A stretch of 64,000 nucleotides of DNA, taken from Mangrovimonas aestuarii. GTDB lineage: Bacteria; Bacteroidota; Bacteroidia; Flavobacteriales; Flavobacteriaceae. The position numbers and the translations under genes are program-made. The stretch lies in contig NZ_JARACK010000003.1 of NCBI RefSeq assembly GCF_028767185.1, positions 248,001 to 312,000 on the forward strand, read 5' to 3'. Every line of letters begins with the position of its first letter. Within the stretch, counting starts at the first letter, position 1. Positions 55,591 through 64,000 of the stretch are shown piece after piece. The notes under the pieces are model-generated. The model did not search any database. It saw nothing but the letters and a program-made list of their open reading frames with translations, and was not told the DNA's origin.

Positions 55591-56106
55591 ATGAAAAAAA
55601 TTCTATTGAGTCTTTCAGGACTTTTGCTTTTGGTATCATGTAACCAACAAAAAATAGCTTACGTAGATAATTCGGTTTTGATAAATGACTATTTAGAAAA
55701 GCAAGATCTGGAAAATCGATATAATTCAGAATTGGAAAAATCCAAAAAGAAAGCGGATAGCTTATCTCGAATCCTCAAGATTAAATTTGACATGCTTCAG
55801 GAAGAAGCTAAAAATTTATCAAAAGAAGACGCTCAAGCTGCTTATGATGCGTTTGTTGTCACACAGCGCGATACACGTACAGGAATACAAATGGAAGCTC
55901 AACAAATAGCGGAAAATAGTCAAAACGATATTGATTCGCTATTGGTAAAGGTGAAGGGCTTTGTTAATAGCTATGGAAAAGAGCATGGATATACTTATAT
56001 CTTAGGGAGCAATGAGGCTGGAAGTGTACTATACGGTGATGAGAAGCTCGATATAACCCAAGAGGTGTTAACCGCTTTGAATGAAAATTATAAGGATTCA
56101 AAATAG
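55591..56106 (+). CDS. OmpH/Skp-like periplasmic chaperone lipoprotein
   Basis: The protein is 171 residues from the ATG at 55591; an upstream in-frame ATG at 55564 would spoil the signal. It has a lipoprotein signal (lipobox LVSC, Cys17). IAYVDNSVLINDYLEKQDLENRYNSELEKSKKKADSL and a long helical central region form the OmpH/Skp coiled-coil tentacle fold, ending GYTYILGSNEAGSVLYGDEKLDIT. Such proteins carry unfolded outer-membrane proteins through the periplasm; a lipidated version would be membrane-tethered. Confidence 0.85.
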   Translation: MKKILLSLSGLLLLVSCNQQKIAYVDNSVLINDYLEKQDLENRYNSELEKSKKKADSLSRILKIKFDMLQEEAKNLSKEDAQAAYDAFVVTQRDTRTGIQMEAQQIAENSQNDIDSLLVKVKGFVNSYGKEHGYTYILGSNEAGSVLYGDEKLDITQEVLTALNENYKDSK

Positions 56107-56206
56107 TTTTCTTAACCCTCCTTCTTTGTAATAAACTGTAAAGGGTAAAACTTGATGTTGATTTTTTTCCTCTATTGTTTATTCTATTGAGTAGAAATAT
56201 GTTTTC

Positions 56207-57361
56207 TTAAACCTCCTTTTTATGCAACAACCTTGTTAATTGTATGGATAAATCGGTAAGGATAATTTTAGAGTTTCCGTTACGCTCTATGTGGTATATG
56301 GCATCCTGAAGAGCTTCACTGATTTCCATAATGTTACCATTGTGTACAAACGGTGCAAATTTGTCTAAAGTAAACCCTTTTGTTTGTGGTTCTAAATACA
56401 CCAAACCTTCTGCATTGTAGCTTAAAAGCATGGCTTGACGGAACATATTCATGCAAAAATCCAAAAACTGTTTTTGGGTTTCACGACCTGTTTTTGCAAT
56501 GTCCTCGCTCCAGGAAATCAAATCGTGAATGGCTCCCTTGTTGCCTTTTGCTTTAAAAGCAGAGCGTACCCAGAATACAAACCATTCTTCAAATTGAAGG
56601 TCTTCACTATCCTGTTCTACTAAATCACAAGCCTTATTAAAATTGCCGTTTGCTTGATGAGCAAAACGTGTTGCGGTTGCTTCGTCTAAATCAAACTTGG
56701 CAATCAAGGCGTCTTTTATAACGGTTTCGGCTAAAGGCGGGAAATGAAGTACTTGGCAGCGCGAGCGAATGGTATTGATAATTTGTTCTTCATCTTCTGC
56801 TATCAGGATAAAAACAGTTTGGCTAGGTGGCTCTTCAATCAGTTTAAGTAATTTATTGGCGGCGGCAGTATTCATCTTGTCGGCCATCCAAATAATCATG
56901 ATTTTATAACCGCCTTCATAAGCTTTTAAGGAGAGTGCTTTTACAATATCCTGAGCTTCATCAACCCCTATTTGACCCTGTTTATTATCAACCCCTAAAA
57001 TCTTGTACCAATCAAACAGATTGCCGTAAGGTTCTTCCTTTAGCATTTGTCGCCATTCTTCCATAAAATGGGCTGAAACAGGATGGCTTTTTACTGAATT
57101 TGTGGTAGTTACAGGAAATGCAAAATGTAAGTCGGGATGTGATAGGTGATCGAACTTAATATTACAGGCTTCAACACCATTGCCGTTTTCACCATTTACA
57201 TTCTTACATACCACGTATTGCGCATAGGCTAAGGCCATAGGCAAAGTTCCTGATCCTTCGGGACCTACAAATAATTGCGCGTGGGGGATGCGTCCGTGGT
57301 CGGCACTTTGTGTTAAATGTTTCTTAATGTGCTCCTGTCCAAGTATCTCTGAAAATTGCAT
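56207..57361 (-). CDS. holB: DNA polymerase III delta' subunit
   Basis: This clamp-loader subunit is 384 residues from the ATG at 57361 (MQFSEILGQEHIKKHLTQSA). The upstream in-frame reading from 57385 would begin inside the TATCTTTG box. The AAA+ core keeps VGPEGSGTLPMALAYA, but the P-loop Lys is replaced by Thr (GSGT), fitting a non-ATP-hydrolysing delta'. The family sensor-1 (INTIRSRCQVLHFPP) is intact. It is divergent from pgk across 74 nt. Confidence 0.9.
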   Translation of the reverse strand: MQFSEILGQEHIKKHLTQSADHGRIPHAQLFVGPEGSGTLPMALAYAQYVVCKNVNGENGNGVEACNIKFDHLSHPDLHFAFPVTTTNSVKSHPVSAHFMEEWRQMLKEEPYGNLFDWYKILGVDNKQGQIGVDEAQDIVKALSLKAYEGGYKIMIIWMADKMNTAAANKLLKLIEEPPSQTVFILIAEDEEQIINTIRSRCQVLHFPPLAETVIKDALIAKFDLDEATATRFAHQANGNFNKACDLVEQDSEDLQFEEWFVFWVRSAFKAKGNKGAIHDLISWSEDIAKTGRETQKQFLDFCMNMFRQAMLLSYNAEGLVYLEPQTKGFTLDKFAPFVHNGNIMEISEALQDAIYHIERNGNSKIILTDLSIQLTRLLHKKEV

Positions 57362-57365
57362 GAAG

Positions 57366-57373
57366 CAAAGATA
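57366..57373 (-). promoter_or_regulatory. Putative -7 box of holB
   Basis: Minus-strand TATCTTTG ending only 4 nt before the holB ATG, so a transcript from this box would be nearly leaderless. Confidence 0.35.
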
Positions 57374-57408
57374 ACGGAAATCCAATCTTAATTGTATTGA
57401 GAATAAAC

Positions 57409-57416
57409 TATATTTG
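57409..57416 (+). promoter_or_regulatory. Putative -7 box of pgk
   Basis: TATATTTG, 19 nt before the pgk ATG. Confidence 0.42.
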
Positions 57417-57435
57417 CAACTTTAAAATTTAAACT

Positions 57436-58623
57436 ATGAAGACCCTAAACGATTTTAACTTTAAGGATAAGAAAGCTTTAATTCGAGTAGATTTTAACGT
57501 GCCATTGAATGCTGATTTTCAGGTAACCGATGATACACGTATTCAGTCTGCTAAGCCAACGATCATTAAAGTTTTAGAAGATGGGGGTAGTTGTATTTTA
57601 ATGTCGCACCTAGGGCGTCCAAAAGGTGTTCAGGATGAATTCTCTTTACGTCATATTGTGAGTACAGTATCTGATGTGATTGGTGTGGAGGTAAAATTTG
57701 TTGATGCTTGTGTTGGTGAAAAGGCGGAAGAGGCTGCAAAGAACCTTAAGCCAGGGGAGATTTTACTATTGGAAAACTTGCGCTTTCACAGTGAGGAAAC
57801 TATTGGAGACGAAGCGTTTGCTGAGCAATTGTCTAAACTTGGCGACATTTATGTAAACGATGCTTTTGGTACGGCACACCGTGCCCATGCCTCAACAACC
57901 ATAGTGGCGCAATACTTTGCTGAAAACAAATGTTTTGGAGAGTTGTTGGCAAAGGAAATTGAAAGCATCGATAAAGTTTTAAAAACTGGTGAAAAGCCAG
58001 TGACGGCTATTTTGGGAGGGGCGAAAGTGTCTTCTAAAATCACCATTATAGAGAATATTTTAGACAAGGTAGACCACTTGATCATTGGTGGTGGAATGAC
58101 CTTTACGTTTATAAAAGCACAAGGTGGGGCTATTGGAAGCTCTCTTGTAGAGGACGACAAATTGGAATTGGCAAATTCTATTTTGGAACAGGCTAAAGCT
58201 AAAGGGGTAGAAGTACATTTACCTGTAGATGCTGTTGCTGCCGATGCTTTTAAAAGCGATGCCAATACACAAATCGTTCCTGTTAACACTATCCCTGATG
58301 GATGGATGGGACTTGATGTCGGGCCGGAAACCGAAAAGCAGTTCGCCGATGTTATTGCTAAGTCTAAAACAATTTTATGGAACGGACCATTGGGTGTTTT
58401 TGAAATGGAAGCTTTTGCCAAAGGAACCATTGCCCTTGGCCATGCCATTGCCGATGCTACTAAGAATGGTGCTTTCTCGCTTGTAGGGGGAGGTGATTCT
58501 GTAGCGGCAGTGAAGCAATTTGATTTTCAGGATAAAGTGAGTTATGTGAGTACGGGAGGTGGTGCAATGCTTGAAAGTTTAGAAGGAAAAACACTACCGG
58601 GTATCGCTGCGATACTGAAATAA
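57436..58623 (+). CDS. pgk: Phosphoglycerate kinase
   Basis: This glycolytic enzyme moves the 1-phosphate of 1,3-bisphosphoglycerate to ADP. The 395-residue protein has [23 protein letters not shown] near the N-terminus, then SHLGRPKG and LLENLRFH, and GGAKVSSKI before the hinge. The C-terminal domain carries [11 protein letters not shown] and [15 protein letters not shown], where nucleotide binds. Length is normal. It diverges from holB and precedes the MltD-like gene by 78 nt. Confidence 0.97.
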   Translation: MKTLNDFNFKDKKALIRVDFNVPLNADFQVTDDTRIQSAKPTIIKVLEDGGSCILMSHLGRPKGVQDEFSLRHIVSTVSDVIGVEVKFVDACVGEKAEEAAKNLKPGEILLLENLRFHSEETIGDEAFAEQLSKLGDIYVNDAFGTAHRAHASTTIVAQYFAENKCFGELLAKEIESIDKVLKTGEKPVTAILGGAKVSSKITIIENILDKVDHLIIGGGMTFTFIKAQGGAIGSSLVEDDKLELANSILEQAKAKGVEVHLPVDAVAADAFKSDANTQIVPVNTIPDGWMGLDVGPETEKQFADVIAKSKTILWNGPLGVFEMEAFAKGTIALGHAIADATKNGAFSLVGGGDSVAAVKQFDFQDKVSYVSTGGGAMLESLEGKTLPGIAAILK

Positions 58624-58701
58624 ATCCGTATATTTATTAATAATCAGGACTTTATAATAACAAGTCCGGTACAGCGTTGTATTAAAATAACATAGTAGAG
58701 T

Positions 58702-60264
58702 ATGCATTTTAAAACATCGGTATTGGCTCTTGCACTCTTTAGTGTAGGTGCCGTAGTTGCGCAAGATAGTTTGCAAAACAATACCAAAACCCAAAAAATT
58801 GTAGAGCTTACGGAGAACGATAGTGTTTTAGATGGAAATTCACTGGCCGTAAAGCCTATTAAAGCACACCAAGACAGCTTGGACATCAAAAATCTTAAAG
58901 ATCATGTTATAGCTTCTGACTTGGATAACAAATGGTTGAAAGAATTGTACAGTATTACCCAATACGATACGCTTAATCCAACCATTGTAGATCTTCCCGA
59001 AGCGGAAATAGAATACCCAGAATTAAGTACAGATACACTTAAACATCGTTTAGAGCTTTTAAACGCTAAAACGCCTTTTAACGTAAGTTATAATCCGGTT
59101 TTGGAGAGCGTTATTAAGTCGTATCTAAAAAACCGAAGAAAGTCTCTGCAGCGTTTAATGACGCTGAGTGAGTTCTATTTCCCAATGTTTGAAAAGGAAA
59201 TGGATAATTACAATATTCCTTTGGAGATGAAGTATCTTGCTATTGTAGAGTCGGCGCTAAACCCAAAAGCAAAATCTAGGGTTGGAGCTACCGGGCTTTG
59301 GCAGTTTATGTTCTCCACCGGAAAGATGTATGGATTGGAAGTGAGTAGTTATGTAGATGAGCGTAGCGACCCTATTATGTCTACAGAAGCAGCTGCTAAG
59401 TACCTTTCAAAATTATATGAAATTTTCGGGGATTGGGATTTGGCTTTGGCGGCTTATAACTCCGGACCTGGAAATGTAACCAAGGCAATCCGTCGTTCTG
59501 GAGGATACCAAAATTATTGGAACTTAAGAGGGTTTCTGCCTCGTGAAACAGCAGGTTATGTGCCAGCGTTTTTGGCTACAATGTACATTTTTGAGTATGC
59601 TGAAGAACATGGGTTTGAAAGAGACCTTAAACCTGAGTTTGCTTATTTTGAAACGGATACGGTTCGTGTTAAGCAGATGATCACACTAGATCAGGTTTCT
59701 GAAGTTACAGGTGTTAATATTGAAGCACTACAGTTTTTGAATCCATCTTATAAATTGGATATCATTCCATATATCAAGGATGAAGACTATGTGTTGCGCT
59801 TACCTAAAACCGTTGTAGGGCCATTTGTTGCTAACGAAAAAGCGATTTATTCTTATGCCAAAGCTGAATTTGATAAACGTGAAAAACCGCTACCTCAGTT
59901 TTTTGAAGCGGAAAGCAGAATACGATACCGTGTAAGATCTGGCGATTACCTTGGGTTGATTGCAAGAAAGTATGGGGTTCGAGTGAGCCAAATTAAACAG
60001 TGGAATGGTTTAAGAAGTAATAATATTAGAGTAGGGCAAAGGTTAACTATTTACCCTAGAAAACCGGTTGCTAGTGTTGCATCTGTTTCAAAATCAAGTA
60101 ACAGTTCTAATAGTGAAAAAAACTATACTGTGAAGAAAGGAGATACCTTATGGAGCATTGCACAAAAATTTCCTGGAATTTCCATTCAGAATTTAAAAGA
60201 TTGGAACGATATTAGTGGTAGTAACCTTAAACCGGGAATGACGCTAAAATTATCTAAAGCTTAA
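58702..60264 (+). CDS. Membrane-bound lytic murein transglycosylase D-like with two LysM domains
   Basis: This 520-residue exported protein has a signal peptide (1-20, AVVAQ). A lytic transglycosylase SLT domain (about 160-330) has the catalytic Glu183 in LAIVESALNP, then GATGLWQFM and LAAYNSGPGN. Two LysM domains follow (about 400-447 and 472-520, the second starting YTVKKGDTLWSIAQKF) that bind peptidoglycan. The pgk - MltD - DUF4837 order looks like a conserved flavobacterial neighbourhood. It is followed 29 nt later by the DUF4837 gene. Confidence 0.93.
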   Translation: MHFKTSVLALALFSVGAVVAQDSLQNNTKTQKIVELTENDSVLDGNSLAVKPIKAHQDSLDIKNLKDHVIASDLDNKWLKELYSITQYDTLNPTIVDLPEAEIEYPELSTDTLKHRLELLNAKTPFNVSYNPVLESVIKSYLKNRRKSLQRLMTLSEFYFPMFEKEMDNYNIPLEMKYLAIVESALNPKAKSRVGATGLWQFMFSTGKMYGLEVSSYVDERSDPIMSTEAAAKYLSKLYEIFGDWDLALAAYNSGPGNVTKAIRRSGGYQNYWNLRGFLPRETAGYVPAFLATMYIFEYAEEHGFERDLKPEFAYFETDTVRVKQMITLDQVSEVTGVNIEALQFLNPSYKLDIIPYIKDEDYVLRLPKTVVGPFVANEKAIYSYAKAEFDKREKPLPQFFEAESRIRYRVRSGDYLGLIARKYGVRVSQIKQWNGLRSNNIRVGQRLTIYPRKPVASVASVSKSSNSSNSEKNYTVKKGDTLWSIAQKFPGISIQNLKDWNDISGSNLKPGMTLKLSKA

Positions 60265-60293
60265 ATAGAAAGTTCCCAATAAACCTAACCATT

Positions 60294-61271
60294 ATGCGAC
60301 ACATTTTTTTGTTGGGGTTGATGCTTATTACAGTTTTTGGCTGTAAAGATGGAAAGTCAGCTTCAAGAAGAATTATTCCAGAGTCATCAGGAAACATTAA
60401 TAGTCTATCTGTAGTTGTAGATAATGATCTATGGCAAGGAGAAGTAGGAGAGGCCATAAGAAGTATTCTCGCTGCTCCAGTTGATGGATTACCACAAGAT
60501 GAGCCTTTGTTTACAATCAATCAAATGCCTCCATCTGTGTTTTCCGATTTTGCAACAAAAAACAGAACGATACTTAAACTGGAGAAAAGTGATAGTGCCA
60601 GTGTAAAAATTATTAACGATGTATTTGCACGACCACAAAAGGTAGTTGTTGTTAGTGGGAGCACTAATCAACAGTTTATTGAGTTACTTACTAAGAACGC
60701 AACCAAAATTGTGGAGGCGTTCAAGAATGAAGAAATTAAAGAAAAACAACGTCGAATCTCCCTATCATTACATGATTTAGGAGACATTAAAAAGGACTTG
60801 GGTGTTAATCTTAAATTTCCAACCGCTTACAGGATAGCTAAAAATGAAAATGGTTTCTTTTGGATAAGAAAGGATATTACAACAGGAACCCAGAATATTA
60901 TGCTCTTTGAGTTGCCTAGGCATGCCATTACTCGTAATGATAGTGTTGTGAACCAAATTATAAAACTTAGGGATTCCATTGGTAAAGTACATATTCCTGG
61001 ACCAACAGATGGAAGTTACATGATTACCGAAAAAGCCTATGCTCCTTATGTTTTTGATGGTATTATAGACAACAAACCCACTATAGAAACCAAAGGACTA
61101 TGGGACGTTAAAAATGCTTTCATGTCTGGTCCATTTGTTAACTATATAATAGATGATGAAGCTAATAACCGTTTATTGGTTATAGAAGGATTTACTTTTG
61201 CTCCTTCGGTAGAAAAGCGGGATTATATGTTTGAATTGGAAGCTATAATGAAGTCTATACAATTGAATTAA
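60294..61271 (+). CDS. DUF4837 family lipoprotein
   Basis: This 325-residue protein has a lipoprotein signal (lipobox VFGC, Cys17). The DUF4837 signature region (IIPESSGNINSLSVVVDNDLWQGEVGEAIRSILAAPVDGLPQDEPLF) is followed by a mixed alpha/beta body ending VEKRDYMFELEAIMKSIQ. Its function is unknown; the family is essentially restricted to Bacteroidota. It lies 29 nt after the MltD-like gene, so it is probably in the same operon, which suggests an envelope role. Confidence 0.88.
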   Translation: MRHIFLLGLMLITVFGCKDGKSASRRIIPESSGNINSLSVVVDNDLWQGEVGEAIRSILAAPVDGLPQDEPLFTINQMPPSVFSDFATKNRTILKLEKSDSASVKIINDVFARPQKVVVVSGSTNQQFIELLTKNATKIVEAFKNEEIKEKQRRISLSLHDLGDIKKDLGVNLKFPTAYRIAKNENGFFWIRKDITTGTQNIMLFELPRHAITRNDSVVNQIIKLRDSIGKVHIPGPTDGSYMITEKAYAPYVFDGIIDNKPTIETKGLWDVKNAFMSGPFVNYIIDDEANNRLLVIEGFTFAPSVEKRDYMFELEAIMKSIQLN

Positions 61272-61290
61272 TAGAACCTTTAAGATATAA

Positions 61291-61323
61291 AAAAACCCGA
61301 CAAATATTTGTCGGGTTTTTTTA
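61291..61323. terminator. Bidirectional terminator between the DUF4837 gene and tatA
   Basis: AAAACCCGACAAA and TTTGTCGGGTTTT pair over 13 bp with A- and T-tracts on both sides. Confidence 0.92.
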
Positions 61324-61343
61324 TATCTTAAACTGGTAAGTAA

Positions 61344-61529
61344 TTAATCCTTTTTGTTTGAAGCTGTATCGTCTTCATCTTTGCTTGCATCCTTGAATTC
61401 CTTGATGCCGCTTCCTAGACCGCGCATTAGTTCTGGGATTTTTTTCCCGCCAAATAACAATAATACCAATACAGCAATCATTACATATTGCCAAGGACCT
61501 ATAACCAAAAATGTTCCTAATAAACTCAT
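61344..61529 (-). CDS. tatA: Twin-arginine translocase subunit TatA/E
   Basis: This 61-residue inner-membrane protein forms the Tat pore. One N-terminal membrane helix (about 10-27) is followed by the amphipathic helix with [25 protein letters not shown] and a short acidic tail. TatB and TatC are not in this window. It diverges from the M23 peptidase gene. Confidence 0.94.
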   Translation of the reverse strand: MSLLGTFLVIGPWQYVMIAVLVLLLFGGKKIPELMRGLGSGIKEFKDASKDEDDTASNKKD

Positions 61530-61549
61530 TGTGATGTTTGTTTAGGCTA

Positions 61550-61557
61550 CAAAGTTA
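61550..61557 (-). promoter_or_regulatory. Putative -7 box of tatA
   Basis: Minus-strand TAACTTTG, 20 nt before the tatA ATG. Confidence 0.42.
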
Positions 61558-61633
61558 ATAATATAAACTCAAATAATGTTCTTTTAAGTTAACTTTAGTA
61601 TTAGCGAAATCGGAGGATGCTGTTATTTTTAAC

Positions 61634-61641
61634 TAATTTTG
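61634..61641 (+). promoter_or_regulatory. Putative -7 box of the M23 peptidase gene
   Basis: TAATTTTG, 7 nt before the ATG at 61649, close enough to give a nearly leaderless transcript. Confidence 0.35.
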
Positions 61642-61648
61642 TGTTCGC

Positions 61649-62518
61649 ATGAACCAGAAAAAGAATAAGACAAAGAAGATTACAAAAAAGTTACTGCATA
61701 AGTATCGTTTGGTAATTTTAAACGAAGATACTTTTGAAGAACGATTATCGTTGAAATTAACGCGCTTGAATGTGTTTGTTTTGGTGTCGCTGTCTTCTAT
61801 TTTACTAATCGCATTGACAACCGTGCTAATAGCGTTTACACCTCTTAGGGAGTATATTCCAGGCTATTCGTCGACTTCATTAAGAAAAAAAGCAACGACA
61901 TTACTCTATAAAACCGATTCATTACAGCAGGTAGTTAATATGAACGAGCGCTACTATGCTTCCATAAAAAAAGTACTAACTGGTGACGTGAGTTCAAAAG
62001 GATTCAACAGGGACTCGCTAACAGAGGCCATTAAGTTAGAGGTTAGTGAAGTTGATTTAAAACCAAGTAAAGAGGATTCTTTATTAAGGGAAAAAGTAGA
62101 CAAAGAGGATAAGTACAACTTTTTTGAAACCGCTACATCTTCGGCAAATTTTGTGTTGTTTCCCCCTGTTAGCGGAACTATATCAGATATATACAATCCT
62201 AAGGATAAACATTTCGCTGTAGATATAGTTGTTGCTAAAGACACTCCAATAAAGGCCGTAGGAGACGGAACCGTTATTTTTGCAGAATGGACAACCGATA
62301 CAGGTTATGTAATTATATTAGAACACAGTCATGGATTAATTTCGGTATACAAACACAATGCTTCATTAACAAAAAATCAAGGCGATTTGGTTAAAGCTGG
62401 AGAGGTTATTGCCATTGCTGGTAATACTGGAGAACTAACAACCGGACCGCACTTACATTTTGAGCTATGGAGTGATGGCTATCCGGTAAATCCAACTAAT
62501 TTCATTGATTTTAAATAA
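61649..62518 (+). CDS. M23-family peptidoglycan endopeptidase
   Basis: This 289-residue protein has a cytoplasmic N-terminal tail of about 45 residues, a membrane helix (about 46-68) and a periplasmic coil. The lysostaphin-like M23 domain (about 165-289) has the zinc motifs HFAVDI (HxxxD) and HLHFELW (HxH) and ends in the common NPTNFIDFK. It should cut peptide cross-links in peptidoglycan from the inner membrane. Its TAA (62516-62518) directly abuts the ATG of the GH3-family gene. Confidence 0.94.
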   Translation: MNQKKNKTKKITKKLLHKYRLVILNEDTFEERLSLKLTRLNVFVLVSLSSILLIALTTVLIAFTPLREYIPGYSSTSLRKKATTLLYKTDSLQQVVNMNERYYASIKKVLTGDVSSKGFNRDSLTEAIKLEVSEVDLKPSKEDSLLREKVDKEDKYNFFETATSSANFVLFPPVSGTISDIYNPKDKHFAVDIVVAKDTPIKAVGDGTVIFAEWTTDTGYVIILEHSHGLISVYKHNASLTKNQGDLVKAGEVIAIAGNTGELTTGPHLHFELWSDGYPVNPTNFIDFK

Positions 62519-64000
62519 ATGATATCATTAAAATCGGCATTGGCAAAACCCTTTGCAAAACGGGTATATAAATCCATAAAGAAATGGAGCAAGAATCCTG
62601 TGGAAACTCAGGAGAAGGTGTTCCAAGAGTTAATTTCTACAGGTGCGGGCACTGTATTTGGAAAGGATCATGATTTTGTGAGCATTAATTCGCATTACGA
62701 TTTTACAAAACGTGTACCCGTTCGTGATTACGAAGCGTTACGACCCTATGTGGATAGAGTTGTTGCAGGTGAGAAAGATATTCTCTGGAAAGGGAAGCCT
62801 ATTTATTTTGCTAAGACTTCTGGAACCACCTCTGGTGCGAAGTATATTCCAATAACCAGAGACTCTATGCCGAGTCATATTGAGGCGGCAAGAAACGCAA
62901 TTCTGATGTATGTTCATGAAACGGGAAATTCAAGTTTTGTAGATGGTAAAATGATATTTCTTCAGGGAAGTCCTGTTTTAGAAGAGAAAAATGGAATACA
63001 GCTAGGGCGTCTTTCAGGTATTGTGGCTCATTATGTGCCAAAATATCTACAAAGAAACCGAATGCCTAGTTGGGAAACCAACTGTATTGAAGATTGGGAA
63101 TCTAAAGTAGATGCCATTGTTGAGGAAACTTTAGTTGAAGATATGACCATTATTTCTGGGATTCCTCCATGGGTTCAAATGTATTTCGAAAGAATAATTG
63201 AAAAAACAGGAAAACCTGTTGGCGAAGTTTTCCAGAATTTTGAATTGTTCATATATGGGGGCGTAAATTTTGAACCTTATCGAGCAAAATTCGAAAGTTT
63301 GATTGGGAGAAGAGTTGATAGCATAGAGTTATATCCTGCTAGTGAAGGATTTTTTGCATTTCAAGATTCACAAACTGAAAAGGGAATGTTGTTACAACTT
63401 AATTCAGGTATTTTCTATGAATTTATTAAGGCTGAAGATTTTTTTGACGATAACCCAACTAGAATTACCATTAAAGATGTAGAGCTTGAAGTAAACTATG
63501 TTATGATTGTGTCGACTAATGCCGGACTATGGGCTTATAATGTAGGAGATACAGTTGCTTTTACATCTCTTAAACCATTTAGAGTTGTTGTTACTGGGCG
63601 CATAAAGCATTTTATTTCTGCTTTTGGTGAGCATGTTATAGGTAAAGAAGTTGAGCAGGCTCTACAGGATGCATTAGCCAACACCAATATACAGGTTTCT
63701 GAGTTTACTGTAGCGCCACAGATAACTCCAAAGGAAGGTTTACCCTATCACGAATGGTTCATCGAATTTGAAGAGACACCAGCTGATTTAAATGAATTTT
63801 CATCAATAGTTGACCAATGTTTGAGAAAGCAGAATAGCTATTACGATGATTTGATTGTGGGCAAAGTGCTAAAACCTTTGAAAGTCAAAGTTGTTCAACC
63901 AGAAGGCTTCCAAAAATATATGAAATCCATTGGAAAATTGGGGGGACAAAACAAATTACCTCGATTAGCTAATGATAGAAAGATCGCAGATGCTCTGGAA
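62519..64000 (+). CDS. GH3 (auxin-responsive promoter) family acyl-adenylating enzyme, C-terminus cut by window end
   Basis: I translated 494 codons from the ATG at 62519, which directly follows the M23 stop; the frame is open at base 64000 and probably lacks only a few residues. The fold is that of the plant GH3 amido synthetases (ANL-like adenylating enzymes). The phosphate loop is YFAKTSGTTSGAKYIPIT, then IISGIPPWVQMYFE, YPASEGFFAFQ, the acidic YNVGDTVAF and the hinge VTGRIKHFISAFGEHVIG. Bacterial members are common in Bacteroidota but have no established substrate. Confidence 0.93.
   Translation, partial: MISLKSALAKPFAKRVYKSIKKWSKNPVETQEKVFQELISTGAGTVFGKDHDFVSINSHYDFTKRVPVRDYEALRPYVDRVVAGEKDILWKGKPIYFAKTSGTTSGAKYIPITRDSMPSHIEAARNAILMYVHETGNSSFVDGKMIFLQGSPVLEEKNGIQLGRLSGIVAHYVPKYLQRNRMPSWETNCIEDWESKVDAIVEETLVEDMTIISGIPPWVQMYFERIIEKTGKPVGEVFQNFELFIYGGVNFEPYRAKFESLIGRRVDSIELYPASEGFFAFQDSQTEKGMLLQLNSGIFYEFIKAEDFFDDNPTRITIKDVELEVNYVMIVSTNAGLWAYNVGDTVAFTSLKPFRVVVTGRIKHFISAFGEHVIGKEVEQALQDALANTNIQVSEFTVAPQITPKEGLPYHEWFIEFEETPADLNEFSSIVDQCLRKQNSYYDDLIVGKVLKPLKVKVVQPEGFQKYMKSIGKLGGQNKLPRLANDRKIADALE

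Noticed and set aside
57849-58448. 199-codon minus-strand reading
   Set aside because: Antisense shadow of pgk.
1-64000. CRISPR arrays, insertion sequences, prophage
   Set aside because: No repeat-spacer pattern, transposase, integrase or phage structural genes were seen.

Overview
The window is a stretch of ordinary chromosome from a member of the Bacteroidota, almost certainly a marine-type Flavobacteriaceae. This rests on low G+C, T9SS cargo proteins with both type A and type B (gliding-motility type) C-terminal sorting domains, many small secreted proteins and lipoproteins starting with MKK, near absence of Shine-Dalgarno sequences, repeated TAnnTTTG promoter boxes, and flavobacterial families such as DUF4175, DUF4837, head-GIN proteins and bacterial GH3. 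I see no prophage, insertion sequence, CRISPR array or rRNA. One tRNA (Cys) is present.

Layout. 1-9.7 kb: a truncated prolyl oligopeptidase lipoprotein, a T9SS FG-GAP/ASPIC-UnbV protein beside a di-haem lipoprotein, then asd, mscL, alr and tdk, all on the minus strand. 9.7-24.2 kb: a 1135-residue T9SS type B protein, rsmI, a thioredoxin-like gene overlapping a stand-alone DsbD-alpha-like gene, an AhpD/OsmC divergent pair, recJ, an OmpA-type protein, a small gene broken by an in-frame stop, an MFS transporter, lpxH, queD and a 2-oxoglutarate oxygenase. 24.2-37 kb: a cation/proton antiporter, a metallo-beta-lactamase-fold enzyme, subtilisin-like and M1 peptidases, nicotinate phosphoribosyltransferase, rnpA, an S41 peptidase, a double-OmpA-domain protein, an acetyltransferase, a cation diffusion facilitator and rpiB. 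37-48 kb: rnr, a head-GIN protein, a LysE transporter, tRNA-Cys, folB, glnS, YbjQ and SPFH genes, an outer-membrane beta-barrel protein and gltX. 48-64 kb: a DUF4175 giant, ybeY, mnmG, a methyltransferase, an OmpH-like lipoprotein, holB, pgk, an MltD-like transglycosylase, a DUF4837 lipoprotein, tatA, an M23 peptidase and a GH3-family enzyme cut by the window end.

How the genes fit together. Most are housekeeping: translation (glnS, gltX, tRNA-Cys, mnmG, rsmI, rnpA, ybeY), cell wall and envelope (asd, alr, lpxH, MltD, M23, OmpA, OmpH), DNA metabolism (recJ, holB, tdk), central metabolism (pgk, rpiB, nicotinate salvage) and exported peptidases. The most notable non-coding signal is a pair of CACGTG-centred palindromes resembling the ParB-binding centromere parS, placed 3 nt before the start and 7 nt after the stop of mnmG. 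This suggests the window lies in the origin-proximal domain. Also notable are the nonsense-interrupted CxxC gene at 20.2-20.5 kb, the orphan DsbD-alpha/thioredoxin pair, and Bacteroidota-style loss of metal-ligand residues in Tdk and YbeY.
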